NCBI GenBank assembly: GCA_035301485.1
Contig: DATGUF010000041.1
Span: 171,530 to 235,529, forward strand
DNA from: CALEAR01 sp035301485
Lineage (GTDB): Bacteria > Pseudomonadota > Gammaproteobacteria > Pseudomonadales > Alcanivoracaceae
Length of the DNA: 64,000 nucleotides
Direction of reading: 5' to 3'
The notes under the pieces were generated by a model. That model saw only the letters and a program-made list of their open reading frames with translations. It did no database searches and was not told the origin of the DNA. Of this stretch, positions 1-8,988 are shown one piece after another. The stretch's first letter is position 1. Each line of letters starts with the position of its first letter. The position numbers were made by a program, and so were the translations under genes.

Positions 1-407
1 CTGATTCATCTTCTTAAATACCCAACATAAGCCTATGCTTTACATAAGATAATATTTAATCAGGTAAATGCGCCAAACCCATGCGCAAAGTTTTGCTGCT
101 GTTTTCCAGGCATCGCCACACTTCTACAACTAAGGTATGAAGAAGCTTATAAAAGAGCAGGCCTAGCTGTAATTTTGCTACTACTTATTGACAAAGAGTG
201 CTCTAAAACGTAACTTCGCCCTCGCCTAGCTTAGGGCTTTTCATTATTTAACATCTGTATAAGCGTAAGAAAAGGTACGTATTTGTACTTTAATTTGCAG
301 GATAAACCGTCTTAAACACCACTCCTGTAATGTTAAAGCTAAGCATTTACAAAAAGAGCTAACCATCTGAAACATAACAGGAATATGTTCCATATTAGGA
401 GATACCC
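1..407. other. Intergenic region upstream of gltA
   Basis: No convincing gene is seen on either strand in these 407 bases. The gltA Shine-Dalgarno (AGGAGA, 397-402) lies at the right end. A perfect TTGACA box at 188-193 is followed 17 bases later by a poor -10 (TAACTT, 211-216), so it is only a weak promoter candidate. In many gammaproteobacteria the sdh operon diverges from gltA; if it does so here, sdhC would start left of the window. Confidence 0.5.
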
Positions 408-1691
408 ATGACTGAGAAGAAAGCCACCCTTACGGTGGATGGGCACGAGGCTATAGAGCTATCTGTTTCTACTCCCACTCTAGGGCAAGAAGTTGTCCAC
501 GTTAGCCCGTTGGCAGCCAAAGGCTTATTCACTTTTGATCCAGGTTTCCAGTCCACCGCATCCTGTGAATCTAGCATCACCTACATCGATGGCGGCAAAG
601 GTCAATTGCTGCATCGTGGCTACTCCATTGAGGAACTCGCCAGCAAATCTGATTACATGGAAGTATGTTACTTACTTCTTAACGGCGAACTTCCTAATGC
701 AGAACAAAAAGAAGCTTTCACTAAGCAAGTTAAAGCTGAAATAGATGTTCCAGAGCAGCTACAAGCAGTATTCAACGGCTTCAAACGTGATGCCCACCCC
801 ATGGGTATGCTCATGGCAGCGATCAGCGCGCTCTCCACTTACTACCACGAGAGCATTGATATTAACGATGCTGCTAGCCGCGAAGAAACCGCTATTAACC
901 TCGTAGCAAAACTGCCTACACTTGCTGCCATGTGCTACAAGCACTCCATTGGCGAAGAGTTTGTAGCTCCACGCGCAGACCTCAGCTACGCAGAAAACTT
1001 CTTAAACATGCTATTTGGTCGCAACGGCGAAGAACGCGCTATCTCTCCTGTGGTTGCACAAGCCATGGATCGCATTTTCATCTTGCACGCAGACCACGAA
1101 CAAAACGCTTCCACCTCTACGGTGCGCGTAGCCGGTTCTTCTGGTGCTAACCCTTACGCTGCTATCGCTTCTGGTGTAGGTACCCTTTGGGGCCCAGCAC
1201 ACGGTGGCGCTAACGAAGCCGTTCTCAACATGCTCGATGAGATTGGCAGTGTTGACAACATCGACACCTTCATTGCGAAAGCAAAAGACAGAAACGACCC
1301 ATTCAAACTCATGGGCTTTGGCCACCGTGTTTACAAAAACTACGATCCACGTGCAAACGTAATGCGCGAATCGTGCCACCAAGTACTCGGTGAGCTAGGT
1401 ATCAATGATCCTAAACTAGACTTAGCCATGAAACTGGAAAAGATTGCTCTTTCCGATGAGTACTTCGCAGAACGTAAGCTGTTCCCGAACGTAGACTTCT
1501 ACTCAGGCATCGTTCTCAGTGCGCTTGGCATCCCCACGTCCATGTTCACCGTTATTTTTGCGCTTTCACGCACAATCGGTTGGATTTCACACTGGGATGA
1601 AATGATCAGCAATCCATACCGCATTGCTCGTCCTCGTCAGCTATACACTGGCTACGACGAAAGACCGTTCGTAAAGTTAGAAGACCGTTAA
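408..1691 (+). CDS. gltA: Citrate synthase (type II)
   Basis: Condenses oxaloacetate and acetyl-CoA to citrate and CoA, the entry step of the TCA cycle, in the cytosol. The 427 residues equal the usual length of the NADH-sensitive hexameric enzyme of gammaproteobacteria. The three catalytic positions are visible: the His in WGPAHGGANEA (about 264), the His in GFGHRVYKNYDPR (about 305) and the Asp in FPNVDFYSG (about 362). The ATG follows AGGAGA with a 5-base spacer. A strong terminator follows the stop at 1703-1730, so the gene looks monocistronic. Confidence 0.98.
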   Translation: MTEKKATLTVDGHEAIELSVSTPTLGQEVVHVSPLAAKGLFTFDPGFQSTASCESSITYIDGGKGQLLHRGYSIEELASKSDYMEVCYLLLNGELPNAEQKEAFTKQVKAEIDVPEQLQAVFNGFKRDAHPMGMLMAAISALSTYYHESIDINDAASREETAINLVAKLPTLAAMCYKHSIGEEFVAPRADLSYAENFLNMLFGRNGEERAISPVVAQAMDRIFILHADHEQNASTSTVRVAGSSGANPYAAIASGVGTLWGPAHGGANEAVLNMLDEIGSVDNIDTFIAKAKDRNDPFKLMGFGHRVYKNYDPRANVMRESCHQVLGELGINDPKLDLAMKLEKIALSDEYFAERKLFPNVDFYSGIVLSALGIPTSMFTVIFALSRTIGWISHWDEMISNPYRIARPRQLYTGYDERPFVKLEDR

Positions 1692-1702
1692 GAGCTTCTA
1701 TC

Positions 1703-1730
1703 AAAAAAACCGCCTTCGGGCGGTTTTTTT
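1703..1730 (+). terminator. Rho-independent terminator of gltA
   Basis: Stem CCGCC/GGCGG with a TTCG tetraloop, flanked by seven A and followed by seven T. It starts 12 bases after the gltA stop. The A and T runs make it nearly symmetrical. Confidence 0.93.
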
Positions 1731-1821
1731 ATTTATGAAGGCCTATTTACTCAGCCCCCTACATCTTCTGAGTAACAAGAGGTAATATCCTTCTCTTAGT
1801 ATTTCTTCATAAGGAATAATA

Positions 1822-2712
1822 ATGACAAACCTTAATTCAGTGGCATTTATCGGTTTAGGCGTGATGGGCTATCCCATGGCCGCGCACCTTATTAACGCTG
1901 GCTACAACGTAACCGTATATAACAGAACTGCTAGCAAAGCACAGCAATGGCAGCAAGAACATGGCGGCCACACCGCAGCAACCCCCGCAGAGGCTGCTCG
2001 TAACGCACAAGTAGTATTTACCTGTGTGGGTAACGACGATGATTTACGCAGTGTGGTTTATGGTAGCGAAGGCATCCTCGCCGGCTTACCCGAAGGTGGC
2101 TATCTCGTTGACCACAGCACCACTTCCGCCGAGGTAGCGAGGGAATTAGCAGAGGCCTGTGCAGAAAAACACTGTCACTTTATGGATGCTCCCATTTCTG
2201 GAGGCCAACAAGGTGCTGAAAATGGCGCATTAACTATTATGTGTGGCGCTGAGCCTACTGTATTTAAAACCATCGAGCCCATTATTAGTCATTACGCAAA
2301 AGCCGTTAACCATATGGGTGCACCTGGCGCAGGCCAGCTAACAAAAATGTGTAACCAAATTGCCGTAGCAGGTGCTATCCAAGGCCTTGCTGAATCCATG
2401 CTTTTCGCCGAGCAAGCAGGCCTAGATTTAGACAAAGCGGTAACCGTAATGTCTGCGGGCGCAGCGAGTTCATGGCAAATGGTGAACCGCTATAAAACAA
2501 TGATTGCTGATGATTACAACCATGGTTTTGCCGTAGACTGGATGCTGAAAGACCTCGATATTTGCTTAACTGAAGCAAAGCGTAATGGTGCCGAAGTGCC
2601 CATTACAGAAATCATTAACGATTTCTATCAGGAAATTCGAGCCATGGGCGGTGGTCGTTGGGATACTTCTAGCCTATACAAGCGTTTACAAAAAATCGTC
2701 GCAGATAAATAA
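1822..2712 (+). CDS. NAD(P)-dependent beta-hydroxyacid dehydrogenase (HIBADH/GarR family)
   Basis: A 296-residue oxidoreductase of the 3-hydroxyisobutyrate/tartronate-semialdehyde reductase family. The N-terminal Rossmann motif GLGVMGYPMA (about 11-20), the substrate-binding stretch DAPISGGQQGAENG (about 122-135) and the catalytic Lys in GAGQLTKMCNQ (about 170) are all present, so it should be active. The substrate cannot be read from sequence; neighbours give no pathway. The ATG at 1822 follows AAGGAAT. It lies 20 bases before yejE on the same strand, so it may be cotranscribed with yejEF although no functional link is known. Confidence 0.9.
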   Translation: MTNLNSVAFIGLGVMGYPMAAHLINAGYNVTVYNRTASKAQQWQQEHGGHTAATPAEAARNAQVVFTCVGNDDDLRSVVYGSEGILAGLPEGGYLVDHSTTSAEVARELAEACAEKHCHFMDAPISGGQQGAENGALTIMCGAEPTVFKTIEPIISHYAKAVNHMGAPGAGQLTKMCNQIAVAGAIQGLAESMLFAEQAGLDLDKAVTVMSAGAASSWQMVNRYKTMIADDYNHGFAVDWMLKDLDICLTEAKRNGAEVPITEIINDFYQEIRAMGGGRWDTSSLYKRLQKIVADK

Positions 2713-2732
2713 CACCTTGCAGGCAGTTAAAC

Positions 2733-3761
2733 ATGCAGCTAAAACACCCGTTGCGCCAAAGACAATGGTTGGCTTTTAAAGCCAACCGTCGTGGTTACTG
2801 GTCTTTTTGGATTTTCATTCTGCTGTTTGTAGCGTGCATGGCTGCAGAACTTATCGCGAACGATAAACCTATCTTGCTAAAGTATGACGGTGAGCTTTAT
2901 TTTCCTATCCTTAAAACTTATCCCGAAACCACCTTCGGCGGTTTTTTTGAAACGGAAACTGACTACAAAGACACCTATGTACGAGAGCTTATTGAAGAAA
3001 AGGGTTGGATGCTGTGGCCTATAATCCCCTTTCACCACAGCACCATTAATTATGAATTAACCGTTCCCTCACCTTCTAAGCCTTCAAAAGAAAACTTATT
3101 GGGCACAGATGATCAAGGGCGCGATGTGTTGGCTCGCATTATTTATGGCGCCCGAACCTCTTTACTCTTCGGCTTATTACTAACAATCTCTAGCAGCCTT
3201 ATTGGCATCATAGCGGGGGCCATTCAAGGTTACTTTGGTGGCTGGATAGATTTAAGTGGCCAACGCTTGCTAGAGGTTTGGTCTAGCATGCCTACCCTTT
3301 ACTTAATTATTATTCTTTCCAGTTTTGTGAACCCTGGATTTTGGTGGCTGTTGTTCATCATGCTGCTCTTTTCATGGATGGCATTGGTGGATTTGGTACG
3401 TGCTGAGTTTTTACGGTGCCGTAATTTTGACTATGTGAAAGCCGCTAAAGCCATGGGCTTGCCTTCACACACCATAATGTTCCGCCATATGCTGCCTAAT
3501 GCCATGGTGGCCACACTTACGTTTATGCCGTTTATCTTAAATGGTGCCATTACCACCCTAACCACTCTCGACTTTATTGGCTTCGGCCTACCGCCTGGCT
3601 CAGCCTCTTTAGGCGAGCTGCTAAGCCAAGGTAAAGCGCATTTACATGCCCCCTGGCTGGGTATTAGCGGTTTTGTTTCACTCGCCGTCTTGTTGTCGTT
3701 GCTTATCTTTATCGGCGAAGCGGTGAGAGACGCTTTTGACCCAAGGAAGTATTTACAGTGA
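2733..3761 (+). CDS. yejE: Peptide ABC transporter permease YejE
   Basis: Inner-membrane permease of the Yej peptide importer, linked in enterobacteria to microcin C uptake. The 342 residues match the family, including the N-terminal segment NRRGYWSFWIF, the long periplasmic insert typical of YejE and the EAA loop around RAAKAMGLPSHTIMFRHMLPN-type residues near 230-250. About six membrane segments are visible. The C-terminus (EAVRDAFDPRKY) is diagnostic. Its stop overlaps the yejF start (GTGA). The usual partners YejA (binding protein) and YejB (second permease) are not upstream; a dehydrogenase gene sits there instead. Confidence 0.93.
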   Translation: MQLKHPLRQRQWLAFKANRRGYWSFWIFILLFVACMAAELIANDKPILLKYDGELYFPILKTYPETTFGGFFETETDYKDTYVRELIEEKGWMLWPIIPFHHSTINYELTVPSPSKPSKENLLGTDDQGRDVLARIIYGARTSLLFGLLLTISSSLIGIIAGAIQGYFGGWIDLSGQRLLEVWSSMPTLYLIIILSSFVNPGFWWLLFIMLLFSWMALVDLVRAEFLRCRNFDYVKAAKAMGLPSHTIMFRHMLPNAMVATLTFMPFILNGAITTLTTLDFIGFGLPPGSASLGELLSQGKAHLHAPWLGISGFVSLAVLLSLLIFIGEAVRDAFDPRKYLQ

Positions 3762-5341
3762 GCTTATTGAGCGTTGAAAATCTGAGTTTACGTTTTGCCC
3801 ATCAAGCAGAAGATGTGGTGCATAACGTGAGTTTCAACGTAGCCGCGGGTGAAATGGTGGCTCTCGTGGGAGAGTCGGGCTCTGGAAAATCCTTAACCGC
3901 CCTAGCTTTGATGGATTTACTCCCTGCAGGGTGCCAGCGTACAGCAGACAAAATTGAGCTTTCAGGGCGCGATATTTTATCGCTTTCGCCACTTCAACAA
4001 TATGCTATACGCGGCGGCGAAATCGGTATGATTTTTCAAGAACCCATGACCGCGCTAAACCCATTGCACACCATTGAAAAGCAAATCAGCGAAACATTGA
4101 TTTTGCATCAAGGCATGTCACAAAATGAGGCACGGCAACGTGTGCTTGAGCTACTAGACAAAGTACAACTACACCAAGGCCCGCAACTACTGCGCCGATA
4201 TCCACACCAGTTGTCTGGTGGCCAACGCCAACGCGTGATGATAGCCATGGCGTTAGCGAACAACCCCAAACTGCTTATTGCTGACGAACCAACCACCGCT
4301 TTAGACGTTACAGTGCAAGCTGACATCTTAGCTTTGCTACGCGATTTACAAGAAAATATGCAGCTGGGGATACTCCTTATTACTCACGATTTACCGCTTG
4401 TTAAACGCTACGCAGATCATGTGGTAGTAATGCAAAACGGGCGCTTTATTGAACAAAACACATGCGCAGCTTTGTTCGCATCCCCGCAAACAGATTATGC
4501 CAAGAAACTACTAGCAACAGTGCTCAACGACCCTGCGCCCACACCTAACAAGCAGCGCGAAATATTGCTTAGCACCCATGGCTTAAGCGTTTCTTTTCCA
4601 GCACCTGCAACACTTTTCCGCCGTCGCCCTGCCCCCTTTCAAGCAGTAAAAAACATTGCTTTAACGGTTCGCAAAGGGGAAACACTGGGTGTTGTCGGTG
4701 AAAGCGGCAGCGGTAAAAGCACGCTAGCCCAAGCTATTTTGCAACTGACACCTGCTACAGGGCAGATAAATTTCGATGGTTTAGAGCTACTACAATTAAA
4801 ACGCCAAGAACTAAGACAGTGGCGGGCTCGCTGCCAAGTGGTTTTTCAGGACCCTTGGAGCGCGTTAAACCCTAGGCTTACAGTTGGGCAAATTATTACT
4901 GAGGGGCTTAATTTTCATGCCCCCTCACTAACGCAACAAGAAGTTAACAATAAGCTCTGCAAAATGCTGCAAGAAGTTGACTTACCGGAAGATTTTCAGC
5001 ACCGTTACCCGCACGAACTCTCTGGCGGGCAACGCCAGCGGGTGGCCATTGCTCGAGCTCTCATTCTACAACCAGATTTATTAATTTTAGATGAGCCCAC
5101 TTCGGCTTTGGATCGCAGCGTGCAATTTCAAATTCTTGCGTTATTACAAAAACTGCAACGAGATTACTCTTTATCCTATATTTTTATCAGCCACGATTTA
5201 CAGGTGGTGCGCGCCATGAGCCATGAATTGCTGGTGCTTTATGCTGGAGAAGCCATTGAACAGGGGCCCACGGAAGCCATCTTTCAGCAGCCACAGCATG
5301 CCTATACTCAGGCCTTGCTTAAAGCAGCATTAGAAAGCTGA
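3758..5341 (+). CDS. yejF: Peptide ABC transporter ATPase YejF (double ATP-binding domain)
   Basis: Energises the Yej importer from the cytoplasmic face. The 527 residues hold two ABC ATPase domains. Domain 1 has Walker A GESGSGKS at 38-45, signature LSGGQRQR and Walker B LLIADEP; domain 2 has Walker A GESGSGKST near 310, a second LSGGQRQR and LLILDEP. The start is GTG inside the yejE stop, implying translational coupling. The tandem domain layout is the normal YejF form. Both halves look intact, so the gene is probably functional if YejA and YejB exist elsewhere. Confidence 0.94.
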   Translation: MSLLSVENLSLRFAHQAEDVVHNVSFNVAAGEMVALVGESGSGKSLTALALMDLLPAGCQRTADKIELSGRDILSLSPLQQYAIRGGEIGMIFQEPMTALNPLHTIEKQISETLILHQGMSQNEARQRVLELLDKVQLHQGPQLLRRYPHQLSGGQRQRVMIAMALANNPKLLIADEPTTALDVTVQADILALLRDLQENMQLGILLITHDLPLVKRYADHVVVMQNGRFIEQNTCAALFASPQTDYAKKLLATVLNDPAPTPNKQREILLSTHGLSVSFPAPATLFRRRPAPFQAVKNIALTVRKGETLGVVGESGSGKSTLAQAILQLTPATGQINFDGLELLQLKRQELRQWRARCQVVFQDPWSALNPRLTVGQIITEGLNFHAPSLTQQEVNNKLCKMLQEVDLPEDFQHRYPHELSGGQRQRVAIARALILQPDLLILDEPTSALDRSVQFQILALLQKLQRDYSLSYIFISHDLQVVRAMSHELLVLYAGEAIEQGPTEAIFQQPQHAYTQALLKAALES

Positions 5342-5444
5342 GCATGCCACAATAATCGGTTGCACTTTATTAGTTCGCAAGCGGCACTGAATCGTTTAGG
5401 CTTCTCATTAACACTTCGCGTTATCTTTAAATAAGAGGTTTATC

Positions 5445-6245
5445 ATGGGTTTTCTTTCTAACAAACGTTTTTTGATCGTTGGTATTGCCAGCAACAAATC
5501 CATTGCTTGGGGCATTGCTGAAGCTATGCACAAGCAAGGTGCAGAACTCGCTTTTACTTACCAAAATGATCGTTTAAAAAGCCGTGTTGTAAAAGCGGCT
5601 GAACAATTTGGCAGCAGTGCTAATTTATGTTTTCCATGTGATGTGGCTAGCGACGAAGAGATTAACGCCGTATTTGAAAACCTACAGCAACAATGGGATG
5701 GCTTGGATGGCATTATCCACGCCGTAGGCTTTGCGCCCGGCCACGAACTCGATGGTAACTTTGTTGACGTTGCCACACGTGAAGGCTTCCAAATTGCCCA
5801 CGACATTTCAAGCTATAGCTTAGTCGCCCTCGCACAAGCAGGTAAAAATATGCTCTACAAACGCAAGGGCAGCATTCTTACCCTTACCTACCACGCAAGC
5901 CAACAAACTGTGCCTAATTACAACGTGATGGGTTTAGCCAAAGCAAGCCTAGAAGCCGGCGTGCGTTACTTAGCAGCTAGCATGGGCCCAGAAGGAGTGC
6001 GCGTTAATGCTATTTCAGCGGGCCCTATTAGAACACTTGCAGCCTCAGGCATTAAAAAATTCCGGACCATGCTAGATCAAAACGCTGCCAAAGCCCCCTT
6101 ACGACGCAACGTTACCATTGAGGAAGTGGGCAACACAGCAGCCTTTTTATGCTCTGAGCTCGCGTCAGGTATTACTGGCGAAATCATTTATGTTGATGGT
6201 GGTGCCAGCACCTCTGCTATGTCTTTTATGGAAGAAGAGGAATAG
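5445..6245 (+). CDS. fabI: Enoyl-ACP reductase (NADH), FabI
   Basis: Catalyses the last reduction of each fatty-acid elongation cycle, enoyl-ACP to acyl-ACP; target of triclosan. The 266 residues show the FabI-type SDR features: the nucleotide motif GIASNKSIAWGIA (about 13-25), and the catalytic Tyr/Lys pair in NYNVMGLAKAS (about 155-165) spaced YX6K, which separates FabI from ordinary SDRs. The C-terminal IYVDGGASTSAM is typical. The start follows AAGAGG. It lies 103 bases after yejF and ends at a shared terminator facing ppiD. Confidence 0.97.
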   Translation: MGFLSNKRFLIVGIASNKSIAWGIAEAMHKQGAELAFTYQNDRLKSRVVKAAEQFGSSANLCFPCDVASDEEINAVFENLQQQWDGLDGIIHAVGFAPGHELDGNFVDVATREGFQIAHDISSYSLVALAQAGKNMLYKRKGSILTLTYHASQQTVPNYNVMGLAKASLEAGVRYLAASMGPEGVRVNAISAGPIRTLAASGIKKFRTMLDQNAAKAPLRRNVTIEEVGNTAAFLCSELASGITGEIIYVDGGASTSAMSFMEEEE

Positions 6246-6310
6246 TTTTAGGCATGGCTTGTGTTTGAAACCAAGCCGTGTTCAAGGTTGCTTAATTAGC
6301 ACCTATAAAA

Positions 6311-6344
6311 AAACCCCAAAAGTTAAGATACTTTTGGGGTTTTT
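6311..6344 (+). terminator. Bidirectional terminator between fabI and ppiD
   Basis: Stem of about 12 bp (AAACCCCAAAAG pairing with CTTTTGGGGTTT) with an 8-base loop, A-run on the left and T-run on the right. It can serve fabI on the plus strand and ppiD on the minus strand, which converge here. Confidence 0.9.
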
Positions 6345-6360
6345 CATTGCTAACTAGCTA

Positions 6361-8304
6361 TTAGTCGTACAACTGACGCTCTTCAGCTAAATGTGCCTCA
6401 ATACGCTCTGAATAGACTTTTACTTTTCCACTCTCACGTAAAGATGCATTCAGTAACTGTTGAGTATGTTGTGACTCAGCTTGCCCTAATTGTGCTAGCA
6501 GGCTCGGCATAATCGCCTTGGTTTCCTCATCTAGGAGGCCGTCGCGTACTTCGCTAACATGAGCGATAGCCATATCACCATTCGCTAGCTGACCCACAGC
6601 AAGCATTGGATCACTTGCGCCACGCTGCAAGGAGAAGACAAACTCGACTAAGTCTTGCCTTACATTCTCATCATAACGTTTAAGGCCCTCAGCTTCTTCT
6701 TTCTCTGCTTCAGCGTTAGCCACTAACTCATCGAAAGATGCGCCCTCTTCGATAGCTGCCTTTAACTCAGCAACATTATCAACCAACGCCGCTTCAGCTA
6801 AGGTACGCGCCAAATCTGTACGAATTTGCGCTTCTACTTCAGCTAAAGGAATAGGTGTGGCCGGCTCAATATGTTTTACATGGAAAACAAGGTAGTCGCC
6901 CTGGCCCACTTCCAAGAGGCGGCTATTATGACGCCCTTCACGTACCGAGCTATTATCAAGCTCATTCGCCACAGCAGCCTGCTCAAAACCAGGAATAGGG
7001 TTCGCTAAAGAGAAAGGTTCTGTGGTTTTCAGTTCCAGCCCTACTTCTTCTGCAGGCACCACTAAATCAGCATGCTCAAAAGCCAACTCTTCTAATAAAG
7101 CAACCTTATCAAACAAAATACCTTCTGCTTTAATATCACGAATTTCACGCTCCAGCTCTGCCTTTAGCTCTTCATAAGGCGCTAGGCTTCTGCGTTGATC
7201 CTGGATCTCCTCAACGAGGAGCAAGTGATATCCCTCTTCACTTTTTACCAGCTCGGATACTTCTCCTTCTGCGAGCGAAAACGCTACATCAGATAAAGAT
7301 TCCGGCAAATCAGCTTTAGCTAAGAGGCCAAAACTTCCACCTTGGCTAGCAGTGGCGAGGTCTTGAGAGTATTCCTGTGCCGCCTCAGCGAACGTTATCT
7401 CACCTTCTTGTAAACGAGCCTTAATAGTGGCTGCTTGCGTTTCCACAGCTTCTTCGTTGCTATCCAAATCAAAATAAATATGCGCGACACTGCGGCGCTC
7501 GCTGCCCGCATTGTTTTTATCAAAGTTTTGCTGGCGAATGTCGTAAGCGTTTTTTATTTCTGCTTCCGTGACAGTTACTTCTGTCGCAACGTCTTCACGA
7601 CGCAGCTGCAAATAATCAAGCGTGAAATGTTCTGGCAAGATGTAGCGATCGCTGTTTTCTGCGTAATAGTCGGCCACTTGCGCATCAGTGATAGTGTAAT
7701 TTTCAGCGAGCTTATCTAGCTCTATCACCGCAAATTCCACATCGCGCTCTTGCTCAACCAAACGTGTTAACTCTCCCACTTCGTTAGGCAGCGCAAAATC
7801 CGTGGCTAACAAACCTGTTGTCCACTGATTTTTCATTTCGCTTTGAGCCAACATATTCAGAAAGCCAGAAGTGGTGTAGCCAAGGCCACGCGCGAAACGT
7901 TCTAACGCCGCAGCAGAAAAACGACCGTTCTCTTGAAACTCTTCATATTGAACGAGGCTCGCTGCCACAGCTTCTTCAGAAACATTTAATTTTAATCTCT
8001 CGATATGTGCAGCTGCCAACCTTTCATTGATAATGGGCTCTAACCCCATCTCGGTGGGTACGAACGCCTGTAATCCTTGCTCATCGATACCAGGTATTTG
8101 GGACGAAACGTTATCGCGCAAGCGCGCAGCTTCGTTCCTAACTTGCTCCCAATAAACAGGAGTACCCTCTACCTTTGCCACTTCTTGTGGACCGCCACCA
8201 CCCGTAAAATAACCGTAAAAAGCGGTAATAACGAAAGGTATTATGATTACAGCCAGCAGAACCTTACCTCCGGTTCCGCGCAAGAATTTTCTAAACCCTT
8301 GCAT
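6361..8304 (-). CDS. ppiD: Periplasmic folding chaperone / peptidyl-prolyl isomerase PpiD
   Basis: Membrane-anchored periplasmic chaperone at the SecYEG exit that helps outer-membrane proteins fold. The 647 residues start with a short basic cytoplasmic tip and one membrane segment (about 14-34), followed by a SurA-like N-terminal chaperone domain, a parvulin domain starting at RRSVAHIYF (about 265-360) with the QGGSFG loop, and a long C-terminal chaperone part. The ATG follows AGGAGA. Located next to hupB and fabI as in Pseudomonas relatives. Confidence 0.94.
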   Translation of the reverse strand: MQGFRKFLRGTGGKVLLAVIIIPFVITAFYGYFTGGGGPQEVAKVEGTPVYWEQVRNEAARLRDNVSSQIPGIDEQGLQAFVPTEMGLEPIINERLAAAHIERLKLNVSEEAVAASLVQYEEFQENGRFSAAALERFARGLGYTTSGFLNMLAQSEMKNQWTTGLLATDFALPNEVGELTRLVEQERDVEFAVIELDKLAENYTITDAQVADYYAENSDRYILPEHFTLDYLQLRREDVATEVTVTEAEIKNAYDIRQQNFDKNNAGSERRSVAHIYFDLDSNEEAVETQAATIKARLQEGEITFAEAAQEYSQDLATASQGGSFGLLAKADLPESLSDVAFSLAEGEVSELVKSEEGYHLLLVEEIQDQRRSLAPYEELKAELEREIRDIKAEGILFDKVALLEELAFEHADLVVPAEEVGLELKTTEPFSLANPIPGFEQAAVANELDNSSVREGRHNSRLLEVGQGDYLVFHVKHIEPATPIPLAEVEAQIRTDLARTLAEAALVDNVAELKAAIEEGASFDELVANAEAEKEEAEGLKRYDENVRQDLVEFVFSLQRGASDPMLAVGQLANGDMAIAHVSEVRDGLLDEETKAIMPSLLAQLGQAESQHTQQLLNASLRESGKVKVYSERIEAHLAEERQLYD

Positions 8305-8401
8305 GGGTGTCTCCTAGTGATTAATTGGTGCCCTACTTAAAATATTTAAGGCTTATGAAAACAAAAAAGCGCACCCAGATGTGCTCTGAGTACGCTTAAT
8401 A

Positions 8402-8478
8402 TGGCGGAGCGGACGGGACTCGAACCCGCGACCCCCTGCGTGACAGGCAGGTATTCTAACCAACTGAACTACCGCTCC
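8402..8478 (-). tRNA. tRNA-Asp (GTC)
   Basis: A 77-base tRNA with encoded CCA. The acceptor stem GGAGCGG pairs fully with CCGCTCC, and the anticodon loop CTGTCAC gives GTC, reading Asp codons. The T-loop GGTTCGAGTCC is canonical. The 5' end lies only 8 bases after the hupB stop, with no room for its own promoter, so it is probably cut from the hupB transcript. Confidence 0.98.
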
Positions 8479-8486
8479 TGCTTCAA

Positions 8487-8762
8487 TTACTCGTTAACTG
8501 CATCTCGTAGTGCTTTACCGGCTTTAAAGCCAGGTACGTTCGCAGCTTTGATAGTAATTTCTTCACGTGTTTTTGGGTTACGGCCTTTACGTTCAGCTCT
8601 GTGTTTTACAGAGAAGGTACCAAAACCTACTAATGAAACAGGCTCGCCCTGCTGCAAAGACTCTGTAATAGCTTTAATGGCTGCATCTAGTGCACGACCA
8701 GCATCTGCTTTTGAAAGATCTGCTGTTTCTGCGATTTCGGCGATTAATTCTGATTTATTCAC
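8487..8762 (-). CDS. hupB: DNA-binding protein HU-beta
   Basis: Small histone-like nucleoid protein that bends and compacts DNA as a dimer. The 91 residues cover the complete HU fold, with the signature around VGFGTFSV, the DNA-contacting arm GRNPKTREEI (about 60-69) and the C-terminal KAGKALRDAVN. The start is GTG, preceded by AAGGGG; no better start is available and the following MNKSEL agrees with known HU-beta. A strong promoter lies about 90-120 bases upstream. tRNA-Asp follows after 8 bases. Confidence 0.97.
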   Translation of the reverse strand: MNKSELIAEIAETADLSKADAGRALDAAIKAITESLQQGEPVSLVGFGTFSVKHRAERKGRNPKTREEITIKAANVPGFKAGKALRDAVNE

Positions 8763-8850
8763 GCATTTCCCCTTGATTTTTATTTATTACCCTAAACTCA
8801 ACAACTCTAGGCTTTTCGGGCTCTAGATGCTTTTGTTGTCGGCTGCCAAT

Positions 8851-8879
8851 CTTATACCAATGGCATTATGCCCCGTCAA
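8851..8879 (-). promoter_or_regulatory. Predicted sigma70 promoter of hupB
   Basis: On the minus strand: -35 TTGACG (8879-8874), a 17-base spacer and -10 TATAAG (8856-8851). Both boxes match five of six consensus positions. It lies in the lon-hupB gap and would also transcribe tRNA-Asp. Confidence 0.75.
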
Positions 8880-8988
8880 GAAAAGTACCGCGTTTAGGGC
8901 CTCAATTTAACAATTACCGCTTCATCGTGAAATGTTTTCACATGCCACGATGAATTGGTACATTTCAACTTAAGCTTTCACTTGCTAG

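Noticed and set aside
8921..8954. Hairpin past lon considered as its terminator
   Set aside because: A 9-bp stem (TTCATCGTG/CACGATGAA) is present, but the loop is 16 bases and no T-run follows on the minus strand, so termination is not supported.
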